The notes: a model not told the origin generated them from the sequence alone. A stretch of 64,000 nt of DNA from Amphiura filiformis (GCF_039555335.1 NC_092631.1:2232001-2296000), one strand, 5' to 3'; shown: positions 35,440-48,206, numbered from the stretch's first letter. Numbers and translations are program-made.

Positions 35440-38400
35440 CATTAATAATCATCGGAGGTCAAATCAAGTCGATTCATGCAAAAAGATCCGGATAAAACTA
35501 TTTTTTTGACATGTAAACCATCAAAACGCATAACGTAACAAAAATTAGACCCACTCGATTTTTTCCGACAGTGTAACCTCCAAAACGCATTACGTAACAA
35601 AAAGTTAGACCCACTCGAATCTGTTTCTTATTTCGATATTAACTGGAGGTCAAGTCATGTCCATATATGCGAAGAAATCCGGATAAAAGAGCTTTTCCGA
35701 CAGTGTAAACTCCAAAACGCATAACGTAACAAAAAGATTAGACCCACTCGAATCTTTTTCTTTCTTCGATAAATATCAACCGGAGGTCAAGTCATGTCCA
35801 TATGCGAAAATATCAGGATAAAAGAGGTTTTCCGACAGTGTAACCTCCAAAACGCATAACGTAACAAAAGATAGACCCACTCGAATCTTTTTCTTTCTTC
35901 GATAAATATTAGCCGGAGGTCAAGTCATGTCCATATATGCGAAAAAATCCGGATAAAAGAGGTTTTCCGACAGTGTAACCTCCAAAACGCATAACGTAAC
36001 AAAAAGTTAGACCCACTCGAATCTTTTTCTTTCTTCGATAAATATCAACCGGAGGTCAAGTCATGTCCATATATGCGAAAATATCAGGATAAAAGAGGTT
36101 TTCCGACAGTGTAACCTCCAAAACGCATAACGTAACAAAAAGTTAGACCCACTCGAATCTTTTTCTTTCTTCGATAAATATCAACCGGAGGTCAAGTCAT
36201 GTCCATATGCGAAAATATCAGGATAAAAGAGGTTTTCCGACAGTGTAACCTCCAAAACGCATAACGTAACAAAAAGATAGACCCACTCGAATCTTTTTTT
36301 CTTTCTTCGATAAATATCAGCCGGAGGTCAAGTCATGTCCATATATGCGAAAAAATCCGGATAAAAGAGGTTTTCCGACAGTGTAACCTCCAAAACGCAT
36401 AACGTAACAAAAAGTTAGACCCACTCGAATCTTTTTCTTTCTTCGATAAATATCAACCGGAGGTCAAGTCATGTCCATATATGCGAAAATATCAGGATAA
36501 AAGAGGTTTTCCGACAGTGTAACCTCCAAAACGCATAACGTAACAAAAAGATAGACCCACTCGAATCTTTTTCTTTCTTCGATAAATATCAGCCGGAGGT
36601 CAAGTCATGTCCATATATGCGAAAAAATCCGGATAAAAGAGGTTTTCCGACAGTGTAACCTCCAAAACGCATAACGTAACAAAAAGTTAGACCCACTCGA
36701 ATCTTTTTCTTTCTTCGATAAATATCAACCGGAGGTCAAGTCATGTCCATATATGCGAAAATATCCGGATAAAGAGGTTTTCCGACAGTGTAACCTCCAG
36801 AACGCATAACGTAACAAAAAGTTAGACCCACTCGAATCTTTTTCTTTCTTCGATAAATATCAACCGGAGGTCAAGTCATGTCCATATATGCGAAAAAATC
36901 CGGATAAAAGAGGTTTTCCGACAGTGTAACCTCCAGAACGCATAACGTAACAAAAATTAGACCCACTCCAAACTTTTTTTTTTCTTCGATAATTAGGAAC
37001 GGGAGGTCAAGTCAAGTCGATTCATGCAAAAAAAATCCGGATAAAAGAAATTTATAGAGCTCAAAACTCGAAAAAATAAGTTTGTTACGTTATGCGTCGG
37101 AGTACTAAAAACACATACAAAAGGGACAACTTTTAGCATGACTGACGCATAACGTAACAAAATTTTATTTTTGCTCCAAAGTGTTCCGAAACGCCTGGAA
37201 ATTGCTTTTCTTATTCCATTAATAATCATTGGAGGTCAAATCAAGTCGATTCATGAAAAAAAATCCGGATAAAGGAACATTTTCGACATGTAAACCATCA
37301 AAACGCATAACGTAACAAAAAGTTAGACCCATTCGAATCTTTTTCTTTCTTCAATAAATATTAACCGGAGGTCAAGTCATGTCCATATATGCGAAAAAAT
37401 CCGGATAAAAGAGCTTTTCCGACAGTGTAACCTCCAAAACGCATAACGTAACAAAAGTTAGACCCACTCGAATCTTTTTCTTCCTTCGATAAATATCAAC
37501 CGGAGGTCAAGTCATGTCCATATATGCGAAAAAATCCGGATAAAAGAGGTTTTCCGACAGTGTAACCTCCAAAACGCATAAAGTAACAAAAAGTTAGACC
37601 CATTCGAATCTTTTTCTTTCTTCAATAAATATTAACCGGAGGTCAAGTCATGTCCATATATGCGAAAAATCCGGATAAAAGAGCTTTTCCGACAGTGTAA
37701 CCTCCAAAATGCATAACGTAACAAAAGTTAGACCCACTCGAATCTTTTTCTTTCTTCGATAAATATCAACCGGAGGTCAAGTCATGTCCATATATGCGAA
37801 AATATCCGGATAAAAGAGGTTTTCCGACAGTGTAACCTACAAAACGCATAACGTAACAAAAAGTTAGACCCACTCGAATCTTTTTCTTTCTTCGATAAAT
37901 ATCAACCGGAGGTCAAGTCATGTCCATATATGCGAAAAAATCCGGATAAAAGAGGTTTTCCGACAGTGTAACCTCCAAAACGCATAACGTAACAAAAAGT
38001 TAGACCCACTCGAATCTTTTTCTTTCTTCAATAAATATCAACCGGAGGTCAAGTCATGTCCATATATGCGAAAAAATCCGGATAAAAGAAGTTTTCCGAC
38101 AGTGTAACCTCCAAAACGCATAACGTAACAAAAAATTAGACCCACTCCAAACTTTTTCTTTCTTCGATAATTAGGAACGGGAGGTCAAGTCAAGTCGATT
38201 CATGCAAAAATATCCGGATAAAAGAAATTTATAGAGCTCAAAACTCGAAAAAACAAGTTTGTTACGTTATGCGTCGGAGTACTAAAAACACATACAAAAA
38301 GGGACAACTTTTAGCATGACTGACGCATAACGTAACAAAATTTTATTTTTGCTCCAAAGTGTTCCAAAACGCCTGGAAATTGCTTTTCTTATTCCATTGA

Positions 38401-39690
38401 TAATCATTGGAGGTCAAATCAAGTCGATTCATGAAAAAAAATCCGGATAAAGGAACATTTTCGACATGTAAACCATCAAAACGCATAACGTAACAAAAAG
38501 TTAGACCCATTCGAATCTTTTTCTTTCTTCAATAAATATTAACCGGAGGTCAAGTCATGTCCATATATGCGAAAATATCCGGTTAAAAGAGGTTTTCCGA
38601 CAGTGTAACCTACAAAACGCATAACGTAACTAAAAGTTAGACCCACTCGAATCTTTTTCTTTCTTCGATAAATATCAACCGGAGGTCAAGTCATGTCCAT
38701 ATATGCGAAAATATCCGGATAAAAGAGGTTTTCCGACAGTGTATACTCCAAAACGCATAACGTAACAAAAAGTTAGACCCACTCGAATCTTTTTCTTTCT
38801 TCGATAAATATCAACCGGAGGTCAAGTCATGTCCATATATGCGAAAATATCCGGATAAAAGAGGTTTTCCGACAGTGTAATCTACAAAACGCATAACGTA
38901 ACAAAAAGTTAGACCCACTCGAATCTTTTTCTTTCTTCGATAAATATCAACCGGAGGTCAAGTCATGTCCATATATGCGAAAATATCCGGATAAAAGAGG
39001 TTTTCCGACAGTGTAACCTCCAAAACGCATAACGTAACAAAAAGTTAGACCCACTCGAATCTTTTTCTTTCTTCGATAAATATCAACCGGAGGTCAAGTC
39101 ATGTCCATATATGCGAAAAAATCCGGATAAAAGAGGTTTTCCGACAGTGTATCCTCCAAAACGCATAACGTAACAAAAAGTTAGACCCACTCGAATCTTT
39201 TTTTTTCTTCGATAAATATCAACCGGAGGTCAAGTCATGTCCATATATGCGAAAAATCCGGATAAAAGAGCTTTTCCGACAGTGTAACGTCCAAAACGCA
39301 TAACGTAACAAAAAGTTAGACCCACTCGAATCTTTTTCTTTCTTCGATAAATATCAACCGGAGGTCAAGTCATGTCCATATATGCGAAAAAATCCGGATA
39401 AAAGAGGTTTTCCGACAGTGTATCCTCCAAAACGCATAACGTAACAAAAAGTTAGACCCACTCGAATCTTTTTCTTTCTTCGATAAATATCAACCGGAGG
39501 TCAAGTCATGTCCATATATGCGAAAAAATTCCGGATAAAAGAGCTTTTCCGACAGTGTAACCTCCAAAACGCATAACGTAACAAAAAGTTAGACCCACTC
39601 GAATCTTTTTATTTCTTCGATAAATATAAACCGGAAGTCAATTCAAGTCGATTCGTGCAAAAAAATCCTGATAAAAGAAATTTATAGTGG
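35440..39690. repeat. 136-bp satellite array, right arm (inverted)
   Basis: About 30 units of the same satellite as 22760-26260 but in reverse orientation ('cgcataacgtaacaa', 'ccggaggtcaagtcatgtcc'). The variant units with 'aataatcattggaggtcaa' recur near 37200 and 38400. The arm is longer than its partner, so the arrays have changed in copy number independently. Confidence 0.92.
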
Positions 39691-40450
39691 GTCTACTTCA
39701 AACATAAGATCTTTTAAGTATTCGTTATTTTTTAAATTTGCATATAGGGGACAAAGATGGTGTGGACGAGATAGCATGGGTCGAGTTTTGACTTGAACAG
39801 AGGGAGGGACGACTTCTTACATAAAATCTTTGAAGTATTTGTTATTTTGACATTTTTATTTCGGGGACAAATTTGGTGTGGACGAGATAGCTTGGGCCGA
39901 GTTTTAACTTGAACAGAGGGAGGGACGACTTCCAACATAAAATATTTTAAGTATTTGTTATTTTTGAATTTTTTTATTGCGGGGGACAAATTTGGTGTGG
40001 ACGAGATAGCATGGGCCGAGTTTTGACATAAACAGAAGGAAAACGACTTCCAACATATTGAATTTTTGAAGTATTTGTTATTTTTGAAATTTTTATTTCG
40101 GGGGACAAATTTGGTGTGGACGAGATAGCAGGGGCCGAGTTTTGACATGAAGAGAAGGAAAACGACTTCCAACATATTGAATTTTTGAAGTATTTGTTAT
40201 TTTGAAATTTTTATTTCGGGGACAAATTTGGTGTGGACGATATAGCATGGGCCGAGTTTTGACTTGAACAAAGGGAGGGACGACTTCCAACATAAAATCT
40301 TCTAAGTATTTGTTATTTCTGATTTTTTTATATTTCGGGGACAAAATTGGTGTGGACGAGATAGCATGGGCCGAGTTTTAACTTGAACAGAGGAGGAGGA
40401 CATTAAACATAAAATCTTTCAAGTATTTGTCATTTCTGATCATTTTAATT
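39690..40450. repeat. Right subterminal array, about 120-bp units (inverted)
   Basis: Mirror of 22030-22760 with about six units ('gggacaaatttggtgtggac', 'gcatgggccgagtttt'). Apparent minus-strand reading frames here are repeated peptides of the array, not genes. Confidence 0.85.
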
Positions 40451-40799
40451 TTTTTGTTACGTTATGCGACGAACAGCCAAAAAGTTGTCCCTTTTCCTTA
40501 GTGCCAAACGGTTTTGAACGCATAACGTAACAATTTGTTATGTTATGCGATTTTGTTACGTTATGCGTCGTTACACACGCAGTCTATATTTGTTTATGTT
40601 TTACTAACCATTGCAAATCTAGACTATGCGGTAGTTTAGATAAATAACGGAAAGATTGTCTCACTATAAACACGCTCATTCCAGCTAAATACCGCATAAT
40701 CTAGCTCACTATAAACACGCTCATTGTGTAACATGTAAAATCCCGCTCCGATTCAATTGTGCCTGTTACATTGTGTGCTATATTGAATCAGGGACCTTG

Positions 40800-41007
40800 T
40801 ATAGAGGCCCTGCATGAAATTATCGATTGGCTCCAGACAAAGGATTAGAACCGGTGTCCTTCACCGTAGTTATAGCGGAGTGCAGTCCATTCAATCAAAT
40901 GTTGTCATCAACCTATTTGATCGTAGTGCAGGGTTATGTGTGTGAGACGAACTGTCACGGTAGATTGCAATCATGCTTTTGTTGAATGCATTTGAGTAGT
41001 CCGCCAT
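40800..41007 (-). repeat. tRNA-derived SINE-like repeat, copy 1
   Basis: This matches 62941-63150 over about 200 bp ('gcatgaaattat.gattggc', 'agtgcagtccattcaatca', 'catcaacctatttgatcg'). Read on the minus strand it has a B-box-like stretch (cf. ggttcaaatcc in the other copy), suggesting a tRNA-related head. Confidence 0.6.
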
Positions 41008-41147
41008 ATTTACGGGATGATACGTCACATGCAAGGCCTCTATATGGAGGGACTGGAAACGGCTTCCACCCATTGTATCCAAGCACAGTTACAACTCAGC
41101 GCGTGGCTTGTCTTGTACATTGCGAAATGAGCCTACATGTTTGCCTA

Positions 41148-41390
41148 TAGACCACTTGGCATGTGACGTCATTGCCCGGCAGTGTGCGCGCGAATTATGG
41201 CAATTTCCATTGTTCTTTGCCCTGCAGTGTGCGTACGCATCGTAGTTTGCTTAGGGCACGTGCATTTTAAATCGCCCGCCACATTTCATATAGTACAAGA
41301 AAGCCATTGGAACAGTGTAGCGGCTCGTTCAAGCATATCGATAGACGAATCCCTCGCCTTTGTTGATAAACAGTGATGTCAAGTGGTCTA
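41148..41390. mobile_element. TA-site MITE
   Basis: Inverted ends TAGACCACTTG with TA on both sides, and 'tgacgtca'/'tgatgtca' just inside. 243 bp, no coding capacity. Confidence 0.7.
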
Positions 41391-41392
41391 TA

Positions 41393-42315
41393 ATGACAGA
41401 CTCTAGAAATGCCAACATAAATCTTCAAAGAACATCATCTTAAGAATTATTTCAGTATCGAAATCAGTAGGAATACCAAGCGTACGGTGTACACATTCCA
41501 AAAAAAAATATAATTTTGTTTGTTCTAGCATTCTGTATCTCCACAAAATTATCACATTTTGTCTTCAAAATCCTATGTAAATGATTTTCCATGCTACACA
41601 GATAATGTATATCCAAGAACTATGTTTTCATTCAACATTTTTTATTCAACATTACTGAAAAAAAAAGTTTTTTATTTGACCGAGAATTTTCAAAGCAAAA
41701 AGGCGTATTTCTGAATTGTGCTGAGTTCAACATGTATCGACCAACTTTTAGCACGACTATGCGTAACAATTCGCAAGGGAAATGTTACGTGTAATCCGAT
41801 TATCACTGTCAGCTGGATCACGCTTTTGAGTTCTGCACCACGATCGATATGATCGCAACACAAAGTATATGGCATTCAACGCCATTTATTGTTCTATTGT
41901 GTCCCAGCAGCTATGTCTTCCATTGAGGTGTATCATGGGTGTAGGAATGCATGAAATTGGATGTAGGGGTGAAATTTTAAAGTTGATCCAATTATTCGCC
42001 AGCGACGTGTTACGTGTAATCCGATTATCACTTTGTCTATTAGACACGAAATGAGCGTATTTATTTGCCTTCAAAAAGGTGCGTGATCCAGTTACCAAGG
42101 AGTTATGTAACCACTCCACTTTCAATCCAACTGATCTCTAATTGTTCCTTTGGTAAAAATAAATAAATAAATAAATAAAAAGCCCACAAAAACCTTCAAG
42201 AATTGTCAAATGTAGGCCTATATTCGTAGTTAAAAAAAGACCTGTAAAACAAACATGGCAGAGAAAAAAATCTAAATAGTGAAATACTGAACAGGTTTGA
42301 ACTTCATCGAGTCTC
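41393..42315. other. Right flank inside the 23 kb element; short repeats only
   Basis: The phrase 'tgttacgtgtaatccgatta' with 'tcac' occurs at about 41783 and 42008 as a direct repeat. A short (AATA)n run lies at about 42160-42181. From about 42285 the DNA is the tRNA-like SINE into which the next element inserted. No gene seen. Confidence 0.4.
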
Positions 42316-43206
42316 AGACAGGGTCTAATTAGCTCGAGATACTCTAGCTAAAATACAGGTTTACATTTACTATCTTACATTATCTTGCTGTATTTCAGCT
42401 AGAGCTCCAAACGACAAGCTTCCGGGTTTTTTTGGAGAACAATACTGTTACGTAAGATGAAGAAGAAACCCGCCTCGGAGCCCGCCCTACTCATTATTTC
42501 ATTGTACTTATTGCAATTTGCCTCCACACATTACGTAATCAACACAAAGCTTTTGTGAGGATTAGTGAGTGGATAAGAAATTGACAGTGGAGGATACGAA
42601 GGACACGCCGATTGTTAGTTGTCAATCATGAATTGCCGCAACGTATTAATATTTTACTGCATGGCATTCCGCAAACACCAAGACAAATTATGCCGTATTT
42701 TTCCAAAGATCATCTCATATGAAGTAAGCTGAATGCGATCTGTACTTTTGTAACATTCCGATCGCTTTTGATCACCTATTATCGGCGAATTTGCTTGAAA
42801 ACACGTGAGTTCATGTTGTGTAAACATAATTAGCATAGACACAAATGAAATTACGATGCAATACAATGTAATTTGAATGCGCAGCAGATCTATAGAAATA
42901 ACGTTGCCCGGTTTTATGCAGAATTAGACCCTGTCCTTCGTATCCTCCGCTGTCAATTTCTTATCCACTCACTAATCCTCACAAAAGCTTTGTGTTGATT
43001 ACGTAATGTGTGGAGGCAAATTGCAATAAGTACAATGAAATAATGAGTAGGGCGGGCTCCGAGGCGGGTTTTTTCTTCATCTTACGTAACAGTTTTGTTC
43101 TCCTAAAAAACCCGGAAGCTTGTCGTTTGGCGCTCTAGCTGAAATACAGCAAGATAATGTAAGATAGTAAATGTAAACCTGTATTTTAGCTAGAGTATCT
43201 CGAGCT
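42316..43206. mobile_element. Foldback element, 10-bp target duplication ATCGAGTCTC
   Basis: Arms of about 275 bp (42331-42605 and 42930-43206) are near-perfect inverted copies (AGCTCGAGATACTCTAGC...). ATCGAGTCTC flanks the element at 42306-42315 and 43207-43216. The sequence on the two sides makes one continuous tRNA-like SINE head on the minus strand. A 9-11 bp duplication is typical of Mutator-like elements. No transposase reading frame is visible. Confidence 0.75.
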
Positions 43207-43216
43207 ATCGAGTCTC

Positions 43217-43600
43217 GAAGTCCGGCGTTTTCCAAACTGAGCTAATGGGGTTCAGACATACATTTGCAGGTTGAATTGTTCGTATATCGGTATGGTTTGA
43301 ATAAATAACACATGACCCCAGTATGAATAGAACAAAAAAGAAAGAAGAAAAGAAAAGAAAAGAAAAAACAAAACAAAATAAATCAAATAAGAAACAATAA
43401 AGAAACAAAATGAAAAACAAAGATTAAATTTATCAAGAAAAGCTCAAACCCCAAAATAAAAATAAAGCAACGGAAAAGTTTATAACGAGCCTCGAACTCC
43501 TGCTCAGTTCTCTCTTATTAAGATGATTCAAAGTCTGTCGCTTTACCAACTCAGCTAATGTAGTTAACACACAAATTTGAAGGTTTAATTGTTCGTATAT
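43217..43600 (-). repeat. tRNA-derived SINE-like sequences, minus strand
   Basis: Two related heads occur. One near 43217-43260 has an A-box-like ATTAGCTCAGTTTGG on the minus strand and is interrupted by the foldback element. The other has boxes at 43547-43559 and 43487-43500 and a purine-rich tract (43320-43440) that is the tail. The second is the mirror of 20900-21480. Confidence 0.55.
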
Positions 43601-44019
43601 AGCTATGTGTATCGATGATTTGCTCAAAACCCTTTACACTTTTGTCACTTTTGTGGATGGCGCTGTTCATTTTTTTTCTTTTTTTTTTTTTTTTTTAATC
43701 CCTCGATAGTAGGCACATGTGCTAACTATCGAGTGAATACGGTATTATATAGACTCGCTTGCCAGTCCTATATATATACGCCGTACCTATGTAGTATTAT
43801 ACGATGTTTGTAAAAGCTTTTTTATATTGTATTTATTTGTATGGAATTTGGTGAAATAAAACTGAACTGAACTGAACCGGCCTAGTTGATGCGATCTAAT
43901 TTTGATGATTCACCAATGGCATCACAATTACAGTTCTTTTGATCCGCTGTAAAACTATGCCATATAAATCCAAAACGGTTGAGGAAGGTGCGCGATAATT
44001 ATTTTTTCCCGAAGAACTA

Positions 44020-45046
44020 CGAGGGTCATTAAATAAGTTCTACCTCCTGTCTTATAACTTTGGTTCTGTAAAGAATAGCTTCTTCAAATTTATCATAATT
44101 ATACATTGGCATGTCACCTATACATGATAGCAAATGTATATTGATACCCATTCCATTTTTCTAGGTGAGCAAAATAAGATTTGATACAATGGAAAAGGTA
44201 AAAAATCGTAAAACAATTACAAGAAAATAGGTGTGTATCTGTCCTACGAATATGCTCGATATGCAAGGGTTATAACTATGCTAACAGATTATACCTTAAA
44301 CAGCAATAAATGTATAGCCAAACAGCAAGATGGCCATTAATGAAAATGCATTTTAATTTAAAAAAAATATATAGCATCCCGTTTTTACTGTTATCTCTGA
44401 TGGTCTTTCGGAGCATGAGAATCTGCTTGGGAACGTATGAAATGACTTTTAAGTTTTGTGTCAGAGCTGAAAGTTAAAAATAAAAACACCCTACCACTTT
44501 TTGTCACTTTTAAATTAGTTTCCTTGGTGTTTAATTACCTAGTGCCATTTCCATAGCAGGTTTAAAATATTTCCAGATAGCTAGTTTTATCTAATACAGA
44601 CAATATCTATATACGGTAGATATCTTTTGGGCATTTTAAAGAAAAACATTAAATTTGATAACAGTTCTTATCTAATCTTATCGTTTCTTTGCTAAAAAGC
44701 AACAGATTTTGTTGGAGTGAGGTTGCTTTTTTGTCATTTTACATAACTTTCGATTTTTTCTGTTTGTTCTTCAATTCAAGCCATTTAAATTGACCAAATG
44801 GTATTCTATGGTCACTTCAAATTGGTCTACTTATTTGTTCCCTGTATTATGTACACATTTTCTCCATTTCCGTGGCAATATTGATTTAATTTTTACTTCG
44901 CCTTCAACAGATAAACAAATATATTAAAAGTAAATTTTCTCACAAGCAGGATAAGATACTAGGATATAATCGTGAAAGTATGAAACGGCTACTATTTGCA
45001 GAAGCTGAAATATGAGTGTGGAAGTAGAACTTTTTGAATGACCTCG
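44020..45046. mobile_element. Mariner-like element, copy B counterpart of 270-1162
   Basis: Same TA-flanked ends as 270-1162, about 130 bp longer in the middle (near 44550-44680). No transposase frame visible. Confidence 0.65.
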
Positions 45047-45802
45047 TATAACAAAATTTTGAGGAAGTCAAGTTTTAAGTTTTACATGTATGAGAGGAAT
45101 TGAAGAAATTATTCCAGAGATTGGAAAAAGAAAGAAATGCGAGGAAGAAACATAACACAGTGAAGATAGTGTACAATGCAAGATAATTATCTCTTTTACA
45201 GCACTTTTAAGCATCAATAGTACGCCAATATAAAACTTTATTTCACTTTGTATAGCATTGGGATTGGCGTATCTTTAAGTGGCAAGCTAACAAGTAAAAA
45301 ACAGCATCCAATCATACAGAGAAACATTGAGATAACACAACTTTACACATATTTATATGGCGTATAACCTTCAAAATCTATATTGAATAGCTAGCAAAAT
45401 ACAACTTTAAACTGCAGCTAAAACTACGATCACTTAAATCGAAGAAATAAAGACTACCAGACTATACAATATAAATAACAAATCTAGATAAACAAATCAA
45501 AGAAACCAAATGGAAACTATTTTTCTCCTGTCACATAGAAACATCTTCTCCCTTGCAAAAAATAAACTTCAACGAAGGATTTGTTCATATGTAAAGTAAA
45601 TATCTACTAATGGGGTGTCAATTTATTTCAATGTAAATAATGTAAATAGTGTCTTCGGATTTTGTTATTTTGCTTCTAACTTTGAACAAATCTTTTTTCT
45701 ATGAAATTTCTTGCTTAAAAGAGCATTCCTTACATCAGTATTTCTAGAGAATTACAATAAAAAATCAGTAGATAATTGAATATTTTTCTTATATCTGTCA
45801 AT

Positions 45803-46132
45803 TGTGAATGCGAATAATTCGCGCAAGAATTACATTCGATTCGCTTTCTTTCTATTTATTGTAAAACCTGGTTATTCACGGGCGTCGGTACGTCAGTATC
45901 GTCATGCAGGTCGTGGCGTAACAAGCTACGTTCGTGCTAAGCTGAAATCATAATACTGTCGTATATTTTAATCACAGCATATAATTGTGTGTTTCCGAAT
46001 GACCTGTTTTCAGTTCTGGTAACGAAAATCGGAAATCAATTGAAACATTTGAAGGCATTTTCATATACATTCCATAGCATCTCAATTAAAGTTACGGAGA
46101 ATAATATTTCTGCCGATAACACGAGTCTTCTG
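45803..46132 (+). promoter_or_regulatory. Conserved 5' flank of R6 (candidate promoter/5'UTR)
   Basis: Nearly identical to the R1 flank. An upstream in-frame ATG at 45989 would add 48 residues to R6. The corresponding sequence of R1 is out of frame through small indels, so that extension is not conserved and is probably untranslated. Confidence 0.5.
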
Positions 46133-47188
46133 ATGGATTACGTGGATGGAAGTATGTCTCTCGTAACGCTTTGGCCAGACACCTTTTTTGGTACCGAACC
46201 TTCAAGCACTAGTAGCAGTAGCAGCATCAATTCTGGGGGTTTGCTATTCGAAGCAAGTGTCATTGTCGCTGTGGTCAGCACTCTCGTAAGCTTCATCACT
46301 GTAGTTGGCAACATTTTTGTTTTCTATATAATCTATACAGACAAACGCCTTCTTACGTACACCAACTATTACATCTTGGCTCTCTCTGCATCTGATATAG
46401 TTGCTGGTGGTTTTACAATGCCGTTGTATTCAGTCTATTGGATTCTTGGGTATTGGCCTTTTAGCGATATGTTATGCGATGTGTACCTTTATGCAAACCA
46501 AGCTTTCATGCACATCAGTATCATAATGATTGTCACCATTGCGTACGATCGCTGGGATGCACTGGAACACCCTCTTCAACATCTCAAGAGACGGACCCTA
46601 AGCCATGCAATAAAGCTAATAAGCATAAGCTATATCATACCATTGCTATTCTGGCTTTTTGCGTCATTTCTCTGGCCGTATCTAAAGGGCTCCCGCAATA
46701 TCCTGCCAGGTCGTTGCTACCCTCAGTACGTAGCTGACAGTTTTATATTTCTCTTATTTGCACCAATAATTTTCTTCTGGGCTCCCTTTGTCATCATATG
46801 TGTGCTGTACGCTCGTATATACCAGATTATCCGTCGCACTGGGATCTTGCAGAAACCTTATCGACTCCCTGCTGCTGAACATGTCGGTACAACAGGCAAG
46901 TCAACAAGCATTGCCGTAGTCGTCACTAAGAAAACGTCTGGAGATAAAAACGACCATGATAATCTAGCTTTCTCCAAAGACGAGGAACATGATGGGTCAG
47001 ACAAAATCGTCAGGGATCAGCCAGGACCAAATTCTGATCATAGCGACAAGTTTCGCAAGGAGAATAGGCGTGCCAATCGAACATTGACATTGATTTTGAT
47101 CGCTATGGTGATATCATCGTTACCATGGTCAGCTTTGGCTCCTGTTTATGGTAGCTGTAGTTCATGTATTCCATTGTCATTGTATCAG
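46133..47188 (+). CDS. R6: muscarinic-like class A GPCR, exon for TM1-6
   Basis: This open exon encodes 352 residues from MDYVDGSMSLV and ends in cag|gtaagt at phase 0; a stop follows two codons into the intron. It is the copy B counterpart of R1. Features: Ser/Thr-rich N-terminus, TM2 ASDIVAGG, GYWPFSDMLC, Asn at the TM3 amine-site position (residue 122), DRW, EHPLQHLKRRT in inner loop 2, GRCYPQY in ECL2, WAPF in TM5, a loop 3 of about 84 residues rich in Lys, Asp and Glu, SSLPW in TM6 and CSSCIPL in ECL3. The longer frame from 45989 is not supported by R1. No damage is seen. No TM7 exon follows within the intergenic DNA. Plasma-membrane receptor by family; ligand and G protein unknown. Confidence 0.87.
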
Positions 47189-48206
47189 GTAAGTTAAAAA
47201 ACAATTGTGAAATAATTAAAGAATTTAAACTCCATTAAGTATTTTTGTTTGTGGACGTTGGGAAGGCGCGTTATGTCTTTTCAGACTCCCAGGGTGGAGT
47301 AGTCAGCAGCGTCAAATAGCAATTGTCTGTCTATGTCACAGAAGGTGTTTAAAAAAATCAATTTCAATTGGATCGGATTTTGTTAACTGTCTGCTTGTGT
47401 TTTTTTTTCTGCGAGTATAAGAATTGTCTACTTTAATTCTGGAGAAATGACGATACATGCACTTAGATAATGAAGTAACTAACTAAATTAACTACGTATT
47501 CTTTTTATAAACTAGCTATCTAATCTAATTTTTCATTTGCCCAATGTTCAAAATTGGGTATATGGAGCCCTTCCAAAGGTGGATCAGCCAAGGGGGTTGG
47601 GGTTTGTACTAACATATTTTGTGAGTATTCTTACTAAACAATCTCAGAAGGCTGCTTGTTTATGTCTGCTGTTTTAGATGTGGATTATTGCAAGATTGGT
47701 GTTTTTATAAAATTCTTGCATATTATACTAATATTATACTAACCTTGATTTAATATATTATATTTTACCTGATTTTGACATTTCTTATGGTACACAAATG
47801 TCATGTTTGTCATGTCGGTGCATATTGTCAAATAATTCACTATGTTGGATTGAAAGTATCTTACATTACTTTTAAATTCATCATAATTAAATGATTGCAA
47901 TTACTTGTAAATGACAACATTACATTCTGTAATGCATATAATGTACATTTTGTGCATTGTTTAAATAATTGTGTTTCCATTTACTTTAATGCCACATCCA
48001 TAATATTTTGAGTAATTTTTCACAAAATGCAATGTCTCAAATATGGACAATATTTTGAAGCACTGATCAGCGCAGATAATTGATTTTAGTTTGATAAGCA
48101 TACCGAAACACATATTACGCGGATGTGCATATGATGGAAACACAAAACACTTCAACATGATTGGCCACTGGCTTGTGCAACTTGATCACATGGGCAGTCT
48201 ACACCT
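47189..48206 (+). other. 3' flank of R6
   Basis: Begins gtaagttaa and follows the R1 3' flank closely, near-identically from about 47740. No TM7-type exon or other gene is seen. Confidence 0.5.

Larger units (their letters stand above)
21855..40722. mobile_element. Inner 18.9 kb element with giant repeat-built inverted arms
   Basis: The left end GAGCGTGTTTATAGTGAGC is mirrored at 40704-40722. Next come mirrored terminal domains with 'gacgcataacgtaaca' motifs, mirrored arrays of about 120-bp repeats, and mirrored 136-bp satellite arrays. Left arm is about 4.4 kb, right arm about 5.3 kb, core about 9.2 kb. The right end carries an extra copy of its terminal motif at about 40662-40678. I see no clear target duplication. 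No transposase, polymerase, integrase or capsid-type reading frame is visible in the core, so it is non-autonomous or not a transposon. Confidence 0.6.
20730..43742. mobile_element. 23 kb inverted-repeat (foldback-like) element
   Basis: The ends are inverted copies of CCGTATTCACTCGATAG.TAGCACATGTGC, flanked by TA on both sides. The sequence before it (ttcaccata) and near it on the right (tattatacgatg) are joined at positions 66-84 of the window, which serves as an empty site. Outer arms of about 450-800 bp (20730-21540 and 43293-43742) share a tRNA-like SINE and a pyrimidine/purine tract. Within lies a second, 18.9 kb inverted structure. No transposase or other gene is recognisable. Long arms made of tandem repeats recall foldback elements, but the superfamily is undetermined and it could be nested insertions. 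Confidence 0.6.

Noticed and set aside
20730-43742. Polinton/Maverick-type giant element
   Set aside because: No polymerase, integrase, protease, ATPase or capsid-like frame is visible, and the flank is TA rather than a 6-bp duplication.
45989-46132. Extra 48-residue N-terminus for R6
   Set aside because: The same stretch in R1 is out of frame because of indels, and all relatives support starting at MDYVDGS or its equivalent.
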